64,000 bases of DNA from Druceiella hillmani (taxonomy: Eukaryota > Arthropoda > Insecta > Lepidoptera > Hepialidae), in the NCBI GenBank assembly GCA_039881145.1, contig JAYKKI010000060.1, positions 8,766,501 to 8,830,500 of the forward strand, in the 5' to 3' direction. Both the position numbers and the translations under genes were made by a program. Shown here piece by piece: positions 49,364 to 60,839 of the stretch. Position 1 is the first letter of the stretch. Each line of letters opens with the position of its first letter. Below the pieces are notes generated by a model. That model was not told where the DNA came from, ran no database searches, and saw only the letters and a list, made by a program, of their open reading frames with translations.

Positions 49364-50269
49364 TAATTTAATACATACGTCTAAGTATTTACGAAGCAAA
49401 TTCAATAAACACGTCTAAATATTTACAGAGTAAAAATAACAACCAATTTCAATCAGCTAATTACTTTAAATAAGCGAAAATAAAACCTGCTAAGTTCGAT
49501 TAGAATTCATACTAAAAGGGTTACATACGCCCTCGCATACTACTTCAATTTATATTAATACTCTTAATCAGCTGATTAGGAATCAGCTCCCAAGATATTT
49601 ACATTCATTCCATAAACCTTATCGATTCTTTTAGGTTTGGCAATCGAGATAAAAATGGCTTCGGCTGTAAATAATGAAAAGCAAGGTTTTAATGTTACGG
49701 GAGATTAGTGCAAAGGTGTATCTCCTCCTACCTTGAGGCCAGTTGCCGTGTTGCTAGTTGTGACTACCGACTTTATAAAATGAATTGATGCCTCCTGATT
49801 CTCTTAGCATCTCCATCCTTACTTGGTATGAATATGGAGGTTCAAATTTTAGTTTTAACAAAATTGCTAACTGCAACTTTCTCAGAAAGGTATAGTGGGT
49901 TTTAATAAAACTCACTCTAGGTCGAGTAAGATACCTCGGATTGCTTTATGATTTTGGCCTTCATTTTGTATTTACAGAAGGAAGAATTTCTTGAATTTGT
50001 CTTCAGTCTCAAGTTCTGAAGAGTGCAATGTAATATTGCTGCTCATCTTAAGGCATTTTTTTTATCCCAGTGAACGTTTTTTATCATTTTAGAGATGTGA
50101 GCATATTGAACGTTGATGCTCGTGTACTGGAGTCATATATTTTTTGAACGAGAATCCCCGTTTTATATTCCACATGTGATCCAACGGTAAACTTATTTTG
50201 CAGTTAGTCTCTTCTCTCACTAGTCTAGTCACCCACTCCAAAATTGTGGTTCACATGTTTCCCTGGAGA
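49364..50269. other. Intergenic, nothing recognised
   Basis: Mixed composition with a slightly GC-richer patch at 49700-49830. No supported gene. Confidence 0.4.
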
Positions 50270-51000
50270 ATTAATAAGCATTTATAAATATGTAAAGATA
50301 TATATTTAGAATTGCTTTCAAAATATTGACAAACATTAAAATACTTAGCATATTTCTAAAATATCGTGAATATCTCGAAAATCATGAAAATTGTAATAAC
50401 TTTGGTTTTTCGGTAATCCTGAAGTAAAATTATTTTTTATAATTTTGATTTTAGAATTTTCAAAAATAGGGGTGATAGGGTTTGAGACATATTTTTATGA
50501 ATATTTAAAACAATATCTCTGGAATTATGTTAAACAAAGTTTTGAAACCTTTACAATTTGCTCTTTTAAATGAATATTTACACGAAACCTGAAATTAAAA
50601 AAAATTATTACTTTGTATTCATGTTTCATACAAAATTTGAAGACGGTTTTTAAAGAAATATTTACGTACATTTTTAGTGATATCTCAAGAAATATACTCA
50701 AAATTTTAAAATAAATGGTTTTAAAACTTCTGTAGATTGTCGCTTGAAATAATATCCTATAAAATACACAAAAGTCAAAAAAAATATTTCGAGTATTTTA
50801 ATTGTCCTCTCGCACAATTTTACTATAAATACTTTTGAATTTTAATACGGGGGTATATGCCTGTTAATTTGCATAATAGATATTCCAAATATCAAGTTTC
50901 TACGCTGAAGGGTTTCTGAAAAAAAAACGGCTGTGACGGACGAACAGACGGATGGACGCGAGAGTGATCTTATAAGAGTTTCGTTCTTCCTTTTAAGATA
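50270..51000 (+). repeat. Dispersed repeat family A, long copy
   Basis: Starts near 'gcatttataaatatgtaaag' and ends with 'gggtttctg', 'cggctgtgacggacgaacag' and 'gtgatcttataagagtttcg'. The terminal part is the best preserved of the family copies here and resembles a 3' sequence common in insect repeats, 'gacggacagacg...gtgatcttataagggttccg'. No reading frame. Confidence 0.65.
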
Positions 51001-51477
51001 TGGCAACATAAAAAAGCTTTCAATTCACAATTTGGCGTGACTTTGAATATTGGAATTTATGAAATAAATTTAATGTAACAAAAAATAACGTCACGTTAAT
51101 AATCGTATAATAAAATTGATTAGTTAAATATACGTAATAAGGCCTTATCACGTGTTTTTTGTTATAAATGAACATAAATTTCGTTTTATACAAGTTAATT
51201 TTTTCAAAAAGTTAATTTTCTTTCGAAAATTTTACCCAATTAAATTATTAATAATAATTAAATAAATTAATATTAAATTTACCCATAACTAAGTTATTCA
51301 ATCCACATTCATTTCAAATTTATTTTAATAGCGGCCTCTGACATAGCCAACGAGTTACCAGTCTCGCTTTTTTTCCATGTCATATCCATATACAAAAATA
51401 TTTTTCAGCTAATTTAAATCTCTATTTTCACTTTTTTTTATGTCAGCTTTGAATATTAAGCGCGAGTTGACAAGACA
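51001..51477. other. Intergenic, nothing recognised
   Basis: No supported feature. Confidence 0.4.
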
Positions 51478-51553
51478 CCTCTCAGTATGCAACTTAGCAA
51501 GTCTATTACTAGCAATTTAGTAATAGACTTGCTAAGTTGCATACTAAGAGAGA
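51478..51553. repeat. Long inverted repeat (hairpin), ~34 bp arms
   Basis: The left arm 'agtatgcaacttagcaag' with 'tctattacta' is mirrored exactly by 'tagtaatagacttgctaa' with 'gttgcatact', around the six-base loop 'gcaatt'. The stem continues outward through a single mismatch to 'ctct'/'agag'. Confidence 0.95.
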
Positions 51554-51689
51554 CGGGCAGATAAATGATTAATCTGATATCGGTCAAGTTTTTTAAATTT
51601 AAAGATAAAAAAAACGGAGAAAAAATGGAGCTACATTCACACAACATTATCAAGACCTAGATACTAGCTTTTCTAAAAAAAAACTGCTA

Positions 51690-52142
51690 CTATAAGTACA
51701 GAATTACTATTCCAATACAATTAATACAGGAAGTGAACATTAGTAAAGACAGCAGTTTCCGCTCTCGCACGTCAACCGGAAGAACATGAATACTTATCTC
51801 AGCTGTCATTAAATTCAATCTACCAACACGATTTTTCCATAAGTTCACATCAAACGTTACCGGACTATGACATAGATATTTAATAGCCATACGAAACATT
51901 CCTATCGAGTGAAAATCACCTTTATTATTTATGTACAGTCATCGTCGACATATATAACAGTAGACACAATCGTCTGTTCCGTTACTCTTTCATCTCCCAA
52001 ACGGGTATCGGTCACTAGGCACTGTCTCACGCACTCACCCACGCACTGTCAAACGAACAAGTGCTTTAAAGCCCCCGATCATTACGGTAATGATAGTATG
52101 AATATCAGGTCGCCACTTGTATTGTTATTATCTGATTGTTAG
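51690..52142. other. GC-richer block with short opposing open frames
   Basis: The minus strand has a 69-codon ATG frame (51899-51690, MFRMAIKYLCHSPVTFDV...), and the adjacent 51930-52080 is pyrimidine-rich and CpG-containing on the plus strand ('cagtcatcgtcgacatat', 'ctgtctcacgcactcacc'). The layout could be a promoter plus first exon on the minus strand, but no family and no splice partner is seen. Confidence 0.2.
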
Positions 52143-54100
52143 ATGGATTGAGGTGTCACTTTTTTTGGTAAGCCGAAGATAAATAGCAAACTAACTATAC
52201 TACGTGACATGTCATATCTCGTTAACAAATGGAGTTACGAGGAGAAGCTGTGGAAATGGTTTAAGTGTTTATTCTGCAAGTAATATATTCCACGATTAAA
52301 TTAAATTCGTATGTTAATTTAAATTAGAAGAAATGCAGTTAATGGAAATTTATTTTAGAGACATAAGAAAAGCTAGTTTTCGTGCTACTGCCTTTAGTTT
52401 TCATATAATAAAACACAAAAGTGGAGTTTTCGAAGATGGTAATGAGAAAAAGTGAAATTTTGAAGTAAAAGCAGCTTTTAATAAACAAAATAAATACTTG
52501 TTTTTTATTTGTTTTTAATAGTAAAAAAACTTAAAAAACCATACATGTGAAATAATCTTAGTTTTCTCGTGTTATCAGTAAATTAGATCAATATCTATAT
52601 GATGAGAAAAATTAATCTTACAATATTTTGCAGTGTTAATTTTACGCTACGACCATATTGGCCCAAGTTGTCTAAGATTGAATATATATTCTCTTGGTAT
52701 GTTGCGTTTACAAAATATTGAAAAATTGTTTTGATTTTCTTTAGAGATGTTCGAATAGTTAACTATTATATTGTTACGATATTTAACCTTTATTTTTAGT
52801 ACCAAAAATGTTTATAATAAATTCCTTAATATTTGAATTAGTTAGAGTACTTAAGAAGCTTTTAAAAATGATGCAATAATCACTTGAGGCAATTGAAAAT
52901 AATATTCGATTGTTGCAGCTAAATTAACCTAAAATATGATAATTTCCTAGCCCGATGGAATACCAAATTTTGATGAAAATAAACAATTTGTGAGAAACGA
53001 CAGTGAAACGAAAAGGTAATGTTTGCGTTATATATCTATTATATGCCTATTTATGCACATATATATGGTTCCTCTTAAATTTTACATACTAAAGGAAATT
53101 TTGTAATTCTAAAAATAAAATATGGTAATAATTACTAGTAATATTATGGACTTCGTAGATCTCTTTCAAATATATACAATTACTAAATTTAATTTAGACT
53201 ACAATATTTAATAAAAATAGTTCAGTAATTGGTATAAATGTTTTTTCCCTTATTCGGGATTTCGAAGAAAAAGAAATGGTTTTTCTTATTCGAATTTCAC
53301 ACTATAGTTAAAGTAAGTAAAATAGGGTACTCAGAAAATAAGTAAAATAGGGTACGCAAAATAATAAATAAAATAGTGTATCCAGACAGCTTTCAGTCTG
53401 AGTGCGCATAAACTCTTAACGCACTATCGTAAAAATAACGAAGTTATGATTATCAGCATGCCCTTATTTTCTACTATGTTTTAACTCAGAGTATTTGAAA
53501 ACAGAGTTTTCAAGTATGTTTTGATGATATTAATAGAGGTTGTTACATTTTGATTGTCAATCCGTCAATTTGTTGGATCATGGCATTGGTAATGGAAGTT
53601 CGATTCATGTAAGTAATCTCTAGTAACTCTTTAAAGGGTTTGGTCTATTTATTCCCAGAAATTCAATATTTTCCTTTAATCTAAATCAAGATTAAAAGAA
53701 GAGAGACACTAAAAACCGACAACGGAAAATAACTGAAAAGCACTCAATACATACTATGTACATATATGTATATAACCTGCGAAATTCATAATGTTATATA
53801 CCCTAGGACACCCTCTTTCGATCATGACGTATTAAAAGACACCTCATTTGTTAAAATTACTGTAGTAGTTAAGTCTGTACGAGAGAACGTACATATTTAC
53901 ATAATGAACGTACATATCTTATGAAATTCATAACGTTTTATAGTCTAGAACACTCTTTGGATCATAACGAATCTAAGGCTACCTCGTTTATTGAAATCGC
54001 TTTAGTAGTTTACGAGGTCAAGAAATAACTCACACACATACATATATACATAACCTGTGAAGTTCTTGACCTTTCCTCTGCCGTAGTCGGATAATAAGAC
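52143..54100. other. Intergenic, small repeats only
   Basis: 'aagtaaaatagggtac' is repeated three times at 53313-53390. Two similar segments at about 53780-53880 and 53925-54010 ('gaaattcataa', 'ctaggacaccctcttt', 'atcataacg') form an old ~140 bp direct repeat. No gene. Confidence 0.45.
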
Positions 54101-54112
54101 AACAGTTTCTAA

Positions 54113-54252
54113 CGTGTGCGCGCGTGCGGGCGTGCGTGCATGCGTGTGTGTTTGCGTGACTGCGCGCGTGCATGCGAGCGTGCTTGCGTGCATACTTAAG
54201 TGCGTGCTTGCCTGCGTGCGTGGGTGAGAGCGTGCGTGCGTGCGTGCGTGCG
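54113..54252. repeat. TGCG/TGCGTGTG-rich simple repeat
   Basis: Alternating purine/pyrimidine GC-rich microsatellite ('gcgtgcgtgcgtgcg'), able in principle to adopt Z-DNA. It explains the threonine/alanine/histidine frame on the minus strand. Confidence 0.95.
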
Positions 54253-54599
54253 AATGTAGCCGTCTAGGTAGGAAACACTATATCTGGATCAAATTCTGTA
54301 CGTCCTTCGTTTAAGGATTTTAATTTAAGTATAAATTGTAATTCACTTTGAACCATTTCGATAAATATTTTAAATGTGACAAAGGTGTGCTTGTGCACGA
54401 GTCATAAGCTCATACTGTCGCCTGATGACAATTTCACCGGTTCATCCTGTAAAATAGGTTTCTCTAATCTCACGAATAAGATAGAGAACGTTAAATGTTG
54501 TTGGTTTAGATCTTAATGTTTTTAATATCTTTCACATGGCCAATTGTACATGACCCTGTTATATGTCGAAGTATATTTTTCTCTTTCTGGTACTTGAAG
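54253..54599. other. Intergenic, nothing recognised
   Basis: No supported feature. Confidence 0.4.
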
Positions 54600-54858
54600 A
54601 AGAGTTACTAAAATAATAATGGTGTTCATTCCGAAAATTTTCTTTTGATTCCGAAATTATTTTAATTTTGCAAAGACGTCGATTAACAAAATGAATAAAT
54701 TATAGTATTCAATTATTAATAATATTTTCTTCTTTGATAATACTTTTTTACAAGTAAAAATTAAAATATTCAGAGTATAAGACTAGTTAAATAATTGCTA
54801 TAAATTAATAAATGGCTGCTAACTATTAAGAATTTTAACAGACTTTTCAGAAAATACA
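54600..54858 (+). repeat. Left arm of a 2.5 kb inverted-repeat structure
   Basis: From 'aatggtgttcattccgaaaa' to 'gacttttcagaaaa' this arm matches 56895-57135 in reverse complement over about 250 bases, with many substitutions and small indels. Shared landmarks include 'ttccgaaattattttaat', 'taattgct', 'aaatggctgctaactatt' and 'aagaatt'. Confidence 0.85.
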
Positions 54859-55139
54859 CTAAAGTTTACCCGTGCAAAGCTGGGGCGGATTTTTACGCAG
54901 GGCTCATTTGAACTTCGTTTTTCATCTATCAAAATCGATTTTACAATATCCTTAATTCGATTTTTCTTCGAAAATATTTTTGATACTTTTTTTCTTTTCT
55001 TAATTTAATTGATACTGAGGATGTTCTCTTTGAAAATAATTAACACAAACGTCATAAAAAAACTTTAACATTGCCCAAACCGTTCGCCTAAAAGTAGTCC
55101 AATCGATAGGCCCGTCGACCACATATACATATACGGTCG

Positions 55140-55335
55140 TATACAAATTACAAAATTATTTACGATATGCCCGACCGTAGTACGTCGGTGTCGAAACAAG
55201 CAGCGGTTCGAACTTTCTACGAGTGGCCGCCGTCAATGAGTCGTCTCTCATCGAGCATGCGGTGCGGCTGCGTAGTGCGCGCGCTCGACCTCGCCGCGTA
55301 TGGGTGGTGCGCGTGAGACACAGTGGTCGGTGATA
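55140..55335. promoter_or_regulatory. CpG-dense island between the inverted arms
   Basis: About 170 bases with more than twenty CpG dinucleotides ('cgcgcgctcgacctcgccgc', 'catcgagcatgcggtgcgg') in otherwise ~27% GC DNA. A 50-codon ATG frame on the plus strand (from 55168) and an ATG-less minus frame cross it; neither has a recognisable product. It could be an unmethylated promoter island or the internal part of a transposon; 'gcgtagtgcgcgcgctcgac' loosely resembles a tRNA/SINE A-box region. Confidence 0.4.
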
Positions 55336-55389
55336 TGGTCAAAATATATTACAATTTTAATTTTTGTAACTTGACTTATGATGAAAAAA

Positions 55390-56175
55390 GCGCCTAATAA
55401 GAAATGAAATTAGTTTTACGGTTCATGTTAGTTAATAAGTTATAGTCATTAGTTACTTAGAAGTATGTTCTTTTTTTCTTGTTATTCTTATTAAAACTAT
55501 ATGTTGACTAATTAATAATAATACACATAATAAATTTTCACTCAAAGTTATTGACTAAAATATAATATCATACTCAATTATAATTTCTTAATGAAGTAAT
55601 ACCATAAAATTTATACTCATTAGTTATCTAGAAGTATGTTATTTGTTCTTTTTATTCTTATTAAAACTATATGTTCACTAATTAGTAATAATATACATAA
55701 TGAATGTTCACTCGAAGTTTTAGACTGAATGAATATATCACACTCAATTGTAATTTCTTAATGAAACCATACATATAATGTATAGTCATTAGTTATCTAG
55801 AAGTATGTTCCTTTTTTCTCGTTATTCTTATTGAAACTATTTGTCCACTAATTAAAAACAATATACATAATAAAATTTCACTCGGAAGTTATTGACTAAA
55901 TGATAATATCACACTCAGTTTTAATTTCTTAATGAAACCATACCATATAATTTACAGTCATTAGTTATCTGGAAGTATGTTTTTTTTTCTTGCTATTCTT
56001 ACTAAAACTACTTGTTCACCAATTTATAAGAATTTTCACTCGAAGTTATTGACTAAATGACATTATTACACTCACTTATAATTTCTTCGTGTGTATGGTA
56101 CACACAATTTATAGTCATCAGTTATCTAGAAGTATGTTCCTTTTTTTTTGTTATTCTTATTAAAACTATTTGTAT
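55390..56175. repeat. Tandem array, 5 copies of a ~170 bp unit
   Basis: 'cattagttatctagaagtat' landmarks fall at about 55451, 55622, 55791, 55973 and 56120. Each unit continues 'cttattaaaactat', 'ttcactcgaagtta', 'atcacactcaatt' and 'atttcttaatgaa'. Spacing varies from about 147 to 182 through indels. Confidence 0.93.
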
Positions 56176-56894
56176 CGGTGACGTGAAAATATGTTGCGAT
56201 CTGCCGAGATATCAATAAATTAATGTACAAATGAAAAAATACTGTCGTTATTATGGCCATAACGAAAATTGTTTTGCTCCATAAGGTAAAATCATGAAAA
56301 TCTAGGTTCTTGCACATGCTTTCTTGAGTAAATCAAAGTAATAATATTTCCGCCTATATTTTCTCTTTTTACCCTTTCACGGAAAAGTGGAAACGACGAA
56401 TAATAATTTTAAACTCGTTGTATAATCAATATACCGACCGATAACGACATTACCATATTCGTTGATGCATTTGTAGTAGGTAGCATGAAATGCTACCCAA
56501 AAACTGTGCACTAAAAAGTTTTAAATCAAATTAGAGTTAGAAAAATTCCATTTCATCTGTGAAAAAATGAAACGAAACGAAACGAGCCTTAAGAACTTTT
56601 GTAGGCATTATTTAAAAAAAACGATAAAATGGAATAAGCTTTTGACAATAATGTTGTTTTTTATCGATAGCCGAAAGCTAATTGTTATTGCACTTGGCAT
56701 AGATAGTCAAGTCATCGATTAAAGAGAAATAACAGCACTATTGTTAAGGAAAACTAAATTGGATCGATGAGTGGATGTGTATTTTTACCCATTAAATGCG
56801 TGTCACAAATGCGAATATGAATATGTAGTTGGGAATATGCATATGGATCTCTTAGTACGCAAGCGTATATATATATGTGAATTTTTTTTTATCT
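56176..56894. other. Inner right part of the inverted-repeat segment
   Basis: Contains a short 'cgaaacgaaacgaaacg'-like run near 56573 and a few GC-richer stretches. No gene is seen. Confidence 0.4.
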
Positions 56895-57135
56895 TCTGAA
56901 AAGTCTTAACATTCTTAATAGTTAGCAGCCATTTATTTCTTGCAAGCAATTATTTAACTTATCTCGTACCCTGAGAATTTGATTTTTTTTTTTAAAAGTA
57001 TTATATTAGATGAAAATATTAATAGTAATTAAATGATATGATTTATTCATTTTATAATTCAATGCCTTTGCAGGATTAAAATAATTTCGGAATCTAACAA
57101 AAATTTTTGGAATGAACACCATTAACATTTCTTAA
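56895..57135 (-). repeat. Right arm of the 2.5 kb inverted-repeat structure
   Basis: Reverse complement of the left arm (54600-54858); it ends at 'tggaatgaacaccatt'. Similarity stops outside both ends, which marks the borders of the structure at about 54618 and 57122. Confidence 0.85.
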
Positions 57136-57479
57136 AGGATGATTAAAATTACATTTTGTTAAACACTTTTAAATGTTAGAAATTAATTAATATAATATTT
57201 TTTCTTTAATAAATCCATTTGTGAGATATCACATCTTTGAAGCACACCTGACGATAAGATATGGGTAATAAATGTTTTAAGTAAGAAATTAATCGAAGTC
57301 CTATTTATAAAATTATGATATATTTTTCTAAAATTAAATTTCCATTATATTTCATAATACAATTTTCTTCAAATAACTCATATTGTATAATACATATCTT
57401 TTTAAATAAACGTCATATCATATACAGATGGGGTTGTTAAATTACATCATTTTTAGAGTTTCGTAACATTTTTCATAAA
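57136..57479. other. Intergenic, nothing recognised
   Basis: No supported feature. Confidence 0.4.
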
Positions 57480-57578
57480 TATTAAATATATTTGGCGTTA
57501 ATTTTGTAGAAATTCATTATTCACAATTAAATGGAACTACGTGATATAGTATTATTTCTACTTTCTTTAAGGTCTTTA

Positions 57579-57619
57579 CCACGACCTAGGTATCGTTGAA
57601 TTACAACATCTTCAGGTGG
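57579..57619 (-). ncRNA. Hammerhead-ribozyme-like motif, copy 3 (minus)
   Basis: Stem I CCAC/GTGG and core CTGAAGA are intact. Stem II is shortened to GTTG/CAAC by one substitution, and the core GAA reads GAT. Cleavage C pairs with position 57583 on the plus strand. Confidence 0.6.
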
Positions 57620-57689
57620 GCTGTTAGCAAAGATTATTTTAAAAGTATCTTTGCTACCAGTCCACTCAAAGAATATCTTTGCTAATAGC

Positions 57690-57730
57690 CCACTTGAAGA
57701 TGTTGTAATACAACGAAACCTAGGTCGTGG
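57690..57730 (+). ncRNA. Hammerhead-ribozyme-like motif, copy 4
   Basis: Stems I, II and III and the GAA core are all intact; the only change is the first core base, TTGAAGA in place of CTGAAGA. Cleavage C at 57726. Confidence 0.65.
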
Positions 57731-57775
57731 TAAATACCTTAAAGAAAGTAGAAATAATACTACATCACGGATTTT

Positions 57776-58020
57776 TCATAAAGACCTTAGCTATATTTTA
57801 TATCTTGGTAATAAATATGTTTTAATAGTCTATTTAAATATTTTCCTAACAAATTACTCAACATTGGATTACATTTTTTTAATTTGCCATTATCATTATT
57901 AATGTTCTTAAAATAACACATTTCTAAGAGTTATACAATAAGTAGCTTAATGGAAATAACATTTTAATGATTATAATAACACAACGTTATTTGCAAAAAA
58001 TTATATCAAAATAAATTCGT
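57776..58020. other. Intergenic, nothing recognised
   Basis: No supported feature. Confidence 0.4.
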
Positions 58021-58021
58021 C

Positions 58022-58172
58022 CAACCGCACAGCGTCTAGTGAAACGCTGCTCGCGCAGGCGGCTCGTGGTCGAGGTCGGAGAAAGTGCGTCGAGCCCGGT
58101 CGATGGCCTGGTTGTCCCCATCTCGCCAGACGCCACTCCTGCGACGACCATACATCAGGTGCTGCCTAAGTA
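58022..58172 (-). other. CpG-rich patch, possible minus-strand terminal exon
   Basis: About 150 bases at over 60% GC in AT-rich DNA. On the minus strand an acceptor-like 'caatacttag' precedes 58166, and from there one frame is open for about 43 codons (QHLMYGRRRSGVWRDGDN...RARRTFSDLDHEPPARAAFH) to a TAG. The plus strand also has a frame across it (RPTAQRLVKRCSRRRLVVEV...). Neither matches a family I know. It may equally be a transposon fragment. Confidence 0.25.
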
Positions 58173-58700
58173 TTGTCAGCTACGACAATGACAAACTGTT
58201 AACTAATGTTTTAGGCTCTAGTATGCTTTATACAGTGTTAAATAAATACAGAAGAATTTAAACAAAGCTTAAATAATATTTGTCTTCTAATCAATTTTGT
58301 ATTGCGTACTAATTAGCTGTATTCTGTGTTCTTAAATATAATATCTCACTCACACTTTTAATATGTCACACATTCTTACCAGATCGTTGTATTAAGCATT
58401 ATATATGATGCATGACCTTTCTTAAATTTAATTTCTTTATTTGCGCTTCATATTGCTGAATATAATGATGAATAAACAGTTTTATCTGAATAATAAACAA
58501 AAATCAATAGAACGTTTCACTAAAAATACGACCGTAATTGATTTAATTAGACTCTTTTTAAAGCAATGATAGTACAAACTCGATATAATGTGATATTAAT
58601 TATTACAAAATTGTGTTTATTTCTTATTACTCATATAAATATTAGTAATAAGAAATAACTTACAATGAGTCTTATAATGAGTGAATTTATAATAATAAAA
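58173..58700. other. Intergenic, nothing recognised
   Basis: Contains a rough palindrome around 58615-58665 ('tttatttcttattactc...agtaataagaaataac'). Confidence 0.4.
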
Positions 58701-58846
58701 ACGAGCTTTTTCCCGTAGCTTTTTTCATCTGGAATCTTGATTAAGGTAGTGGGATGTTCCTGACCAGATATAGAAAACGAGCTTTTTCCCGTAGCTTTTT
58801 TGATCTGGAATCTTGATTAAGGTAGTGGGATGTTCCTGACCAGATA
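58701..58846. repeat. Direct tandem duplication, 2 copies of 76 bp
   Basis: 'acgagctttttcccgtagc' starts at 58701 and again at 58777. Both copies continue 'atctggaatcttgattaagg', 'tagtgggatgttcctgacc', 'agata' and differ at a single base (tttcatctgg versus tttgatctgg) within the repeat, so the duplication is recent. Confidence 0.97.
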
Positions 58847-59334
58847 GCGCTATAATAACTATCGGTCCTCAAATAATATAAGTATTTTCCATTTTCGTAT
58901 GTTAATTATGCAGGTTTTGAGGTTTCGAGATACGTGATTTATTACAGACGTTGTGCCACCTATTGAGATTTTGTTAACTAAATGTTGATAAGAAAACACA
59001 AATTTTTATTACAGAGGAATAAAGATTTTTTAAGAAAATTAGCCTGTATTTTAAATTGAAATAAAAATTACGCTTAACTTTACCAAATTTCAAAAATTTG
59101 GTCGATCGTTTAGACGACTTAGAGCAAAAAATATCTTAACGTACTTTTCATTGAGTGTACTATATATTATTATATTTTTGTACGTAAAGTATACGTACGG
59201 CAAAGTTAGCGGTAGGTATTCGTTACATGACTGCAGAGTTATTAGATGACAAACTGATAGACAAACAAACAAGCCAATTTTTGTATTTATACTATTATAA
59301 GCTAAGTTCAATGTTTTTAAGTTTATGTATAAGC
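58847..59334. other. Intergenic, nothing recognised
   Basis: No supported feature. Confidence 0.4.
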
Positions 59335-59530
59335 CTACATGTATGTATGTATTTGTACGCGCGCGCCTTTGTGTGTGCATGTGTGTATGAGTGTGTGCGT
59401 GTGCGTGCGTGCGTGTGTTGATGTGTGTGTGTGTGTGTGTGTTGGTGCATGTGTGCGTGCGTGTATGTGTGCGTGTGTGCGTGTGCGCGCGCGAGCGTTT
59501 GTGTGTGTGTCTGTGTGTGTGTGTGTGGAT
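59335..59530. repeat. (GT)n / GCGT-rich microsatellite
   Basis: Alternating GT and GCGT runs. They generate long His/Thr and Cys/Val open frames on both strands (up to 156 codons, minus 59560-59090), which are simple-sequence artefacts. Confidence 0.97.
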
Positions 59531-60671
59531 ATATATGTGCATATGAGTACTAATGTACATATTTTTTTAATTTTCACTTTTAGTTAATTGCACAATATGT
59601 TGCAGTCTACTGCAATATTATTTATCTTTTTACTAGTGTTATGGTCAGTTGTAACAAATTGCTCCTATAGCATTAAGTCCACTACATCTATCATTTTTAT
59701 ACGATAACATTTGTGAATAAGTAATTGTATAATAGGGCAAGGCTATATATAATAGTAAACCTTTAATTAAATTTCACACTAGTTTCTATGTTATTTTTGT
59801 CTATAGAAGAAATAAGCTAAGTCAAAAGACTCTATACGATCCATTGGATATTGTGTGTACTACGTTCTTTTACAAAAAGGATTTGATTTGATTTGCAACA
59901 TTAATCAAACTCTATTGAGGTATGAGCTCAATACAATAAGGGCTCTAATTAACTACAACAATTAAATTTAAGAAATTAAGAAACTTAGTATACTTTAAAT
60001 ACTCGTATGTTTACAAATTATCCTTAAGAAAAAAGACTTATGTTCTTCCCTTCGCCTTAAAATTGCCTTTTTCATACGGTTCGGATGGAAAAGGTATGTT
60101 TAATTTGGCTTCTAATTTTTTTTGCTTCATCTTATATGACCACATGATTTCTGGTATAGTTGATTATTACTTATGTAACCCTATTCTTTGTTACACTCCC
60201 TTGTTTTGTATGTTAACATTATGTATCTCATTTTAAATCTTCTATACAGGGCTAAGAACTCTGTTAATTGTATTTGAATAATTAGCAATCATTTTTATAA
60301 TCTTAAAAAATTTACTTCAATTCAGAGCCGTCGCTTAATGTTTTTGATATGGTTAAATTAATAAATGCAGTTAATATTAATAATTACGGGTAGGTATTAA
60401 TTATACCAACAACAATATGTTAATGCAACGAATAACTACAGAATAATAATTTTTACCGTTTATTATTAATAATTTCTTAACAAATTTAGTTAAAATAATA
60501 AAATATCGTAATTTACATTATAAGACGTATATTATTTAAAAAACTAGTGGGAACAAAATTTAATCTCTTAACATAATGCCAAACTTTTAAAAAGAAATTA
60601 ATAAAAATTGTATCTAAATAATTAAAATAAATACAAAAAATTATAATTGAAATGGTTATTTATTTTCACAG
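59531..60671. other. Intergenic, nothing recognised
   Basis: No supported feature. Confidence 0.4.
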
Positions 60672-60839
60672 GATCGACTGTCATGTCACTTTAAATTGCA
60701 AAGAATGTGAATTTTTTACATTTGCAACTATTGAATTGTTTTCAATAGTACAATTGCAGAAATTCATTAAATTTACCACGGGTATGTGGAAATTCTTAAT
60801 GATGACCGGTCAAAATTATAAATTTATCACTTTAACCCG
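60672..60839 (+). other. Exon-like segment, 168 bp, symmetric phase
   Basis: 'tattttcacag' ends at 60671 and 'gtaagt' begins at 60840, both close to consensus. Between them lies a frame open throughout (phase 2 in, phase 2 out): IDCHVTLNCKECEFFTFATIE... to ...KFLMMTGQNYKFITLTR, 55 complete codons. It contains three cysteines in its first 11 residues and a hydrophobic middle. I recognise no family and found no partner exon nearby, so chance splice sites in AT-rich DNA remain possible. Confidence 0.25.

Larger units (their letters stand above)
57480..57775. repeat. Back-to-back Penelope pseudo-LTR pair, second copy
   Basis: Same design as 42865-43160: the left half is minus ('atatttggcgttaattttgt' through the hammerhead-like core), the right half plus, separated by about 70 bases with several 'tctttgctaa' words. 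Outer left sequences of both pairs match ('gtagaaattcattattca'). The 83-codon frame at 57651-57902 begins in this repeat and is not a gene. Confidence 0.8.

Noticed and set aside
57651..57902. 83-codon frame with DVVIQRNLGRGK
   Set aside because: The start of the frame is the translated hammerhead-like pseudo-LTR repeat, shared by other copies that have no open frame.
59090..59560. 156-codon open frame (minus), the longest in the window, and overlapping plus-strand frames
   Set aside because: It is a translation of a GT/GCGT microsatellite (His/Thr/Arg runs) and has no other support.
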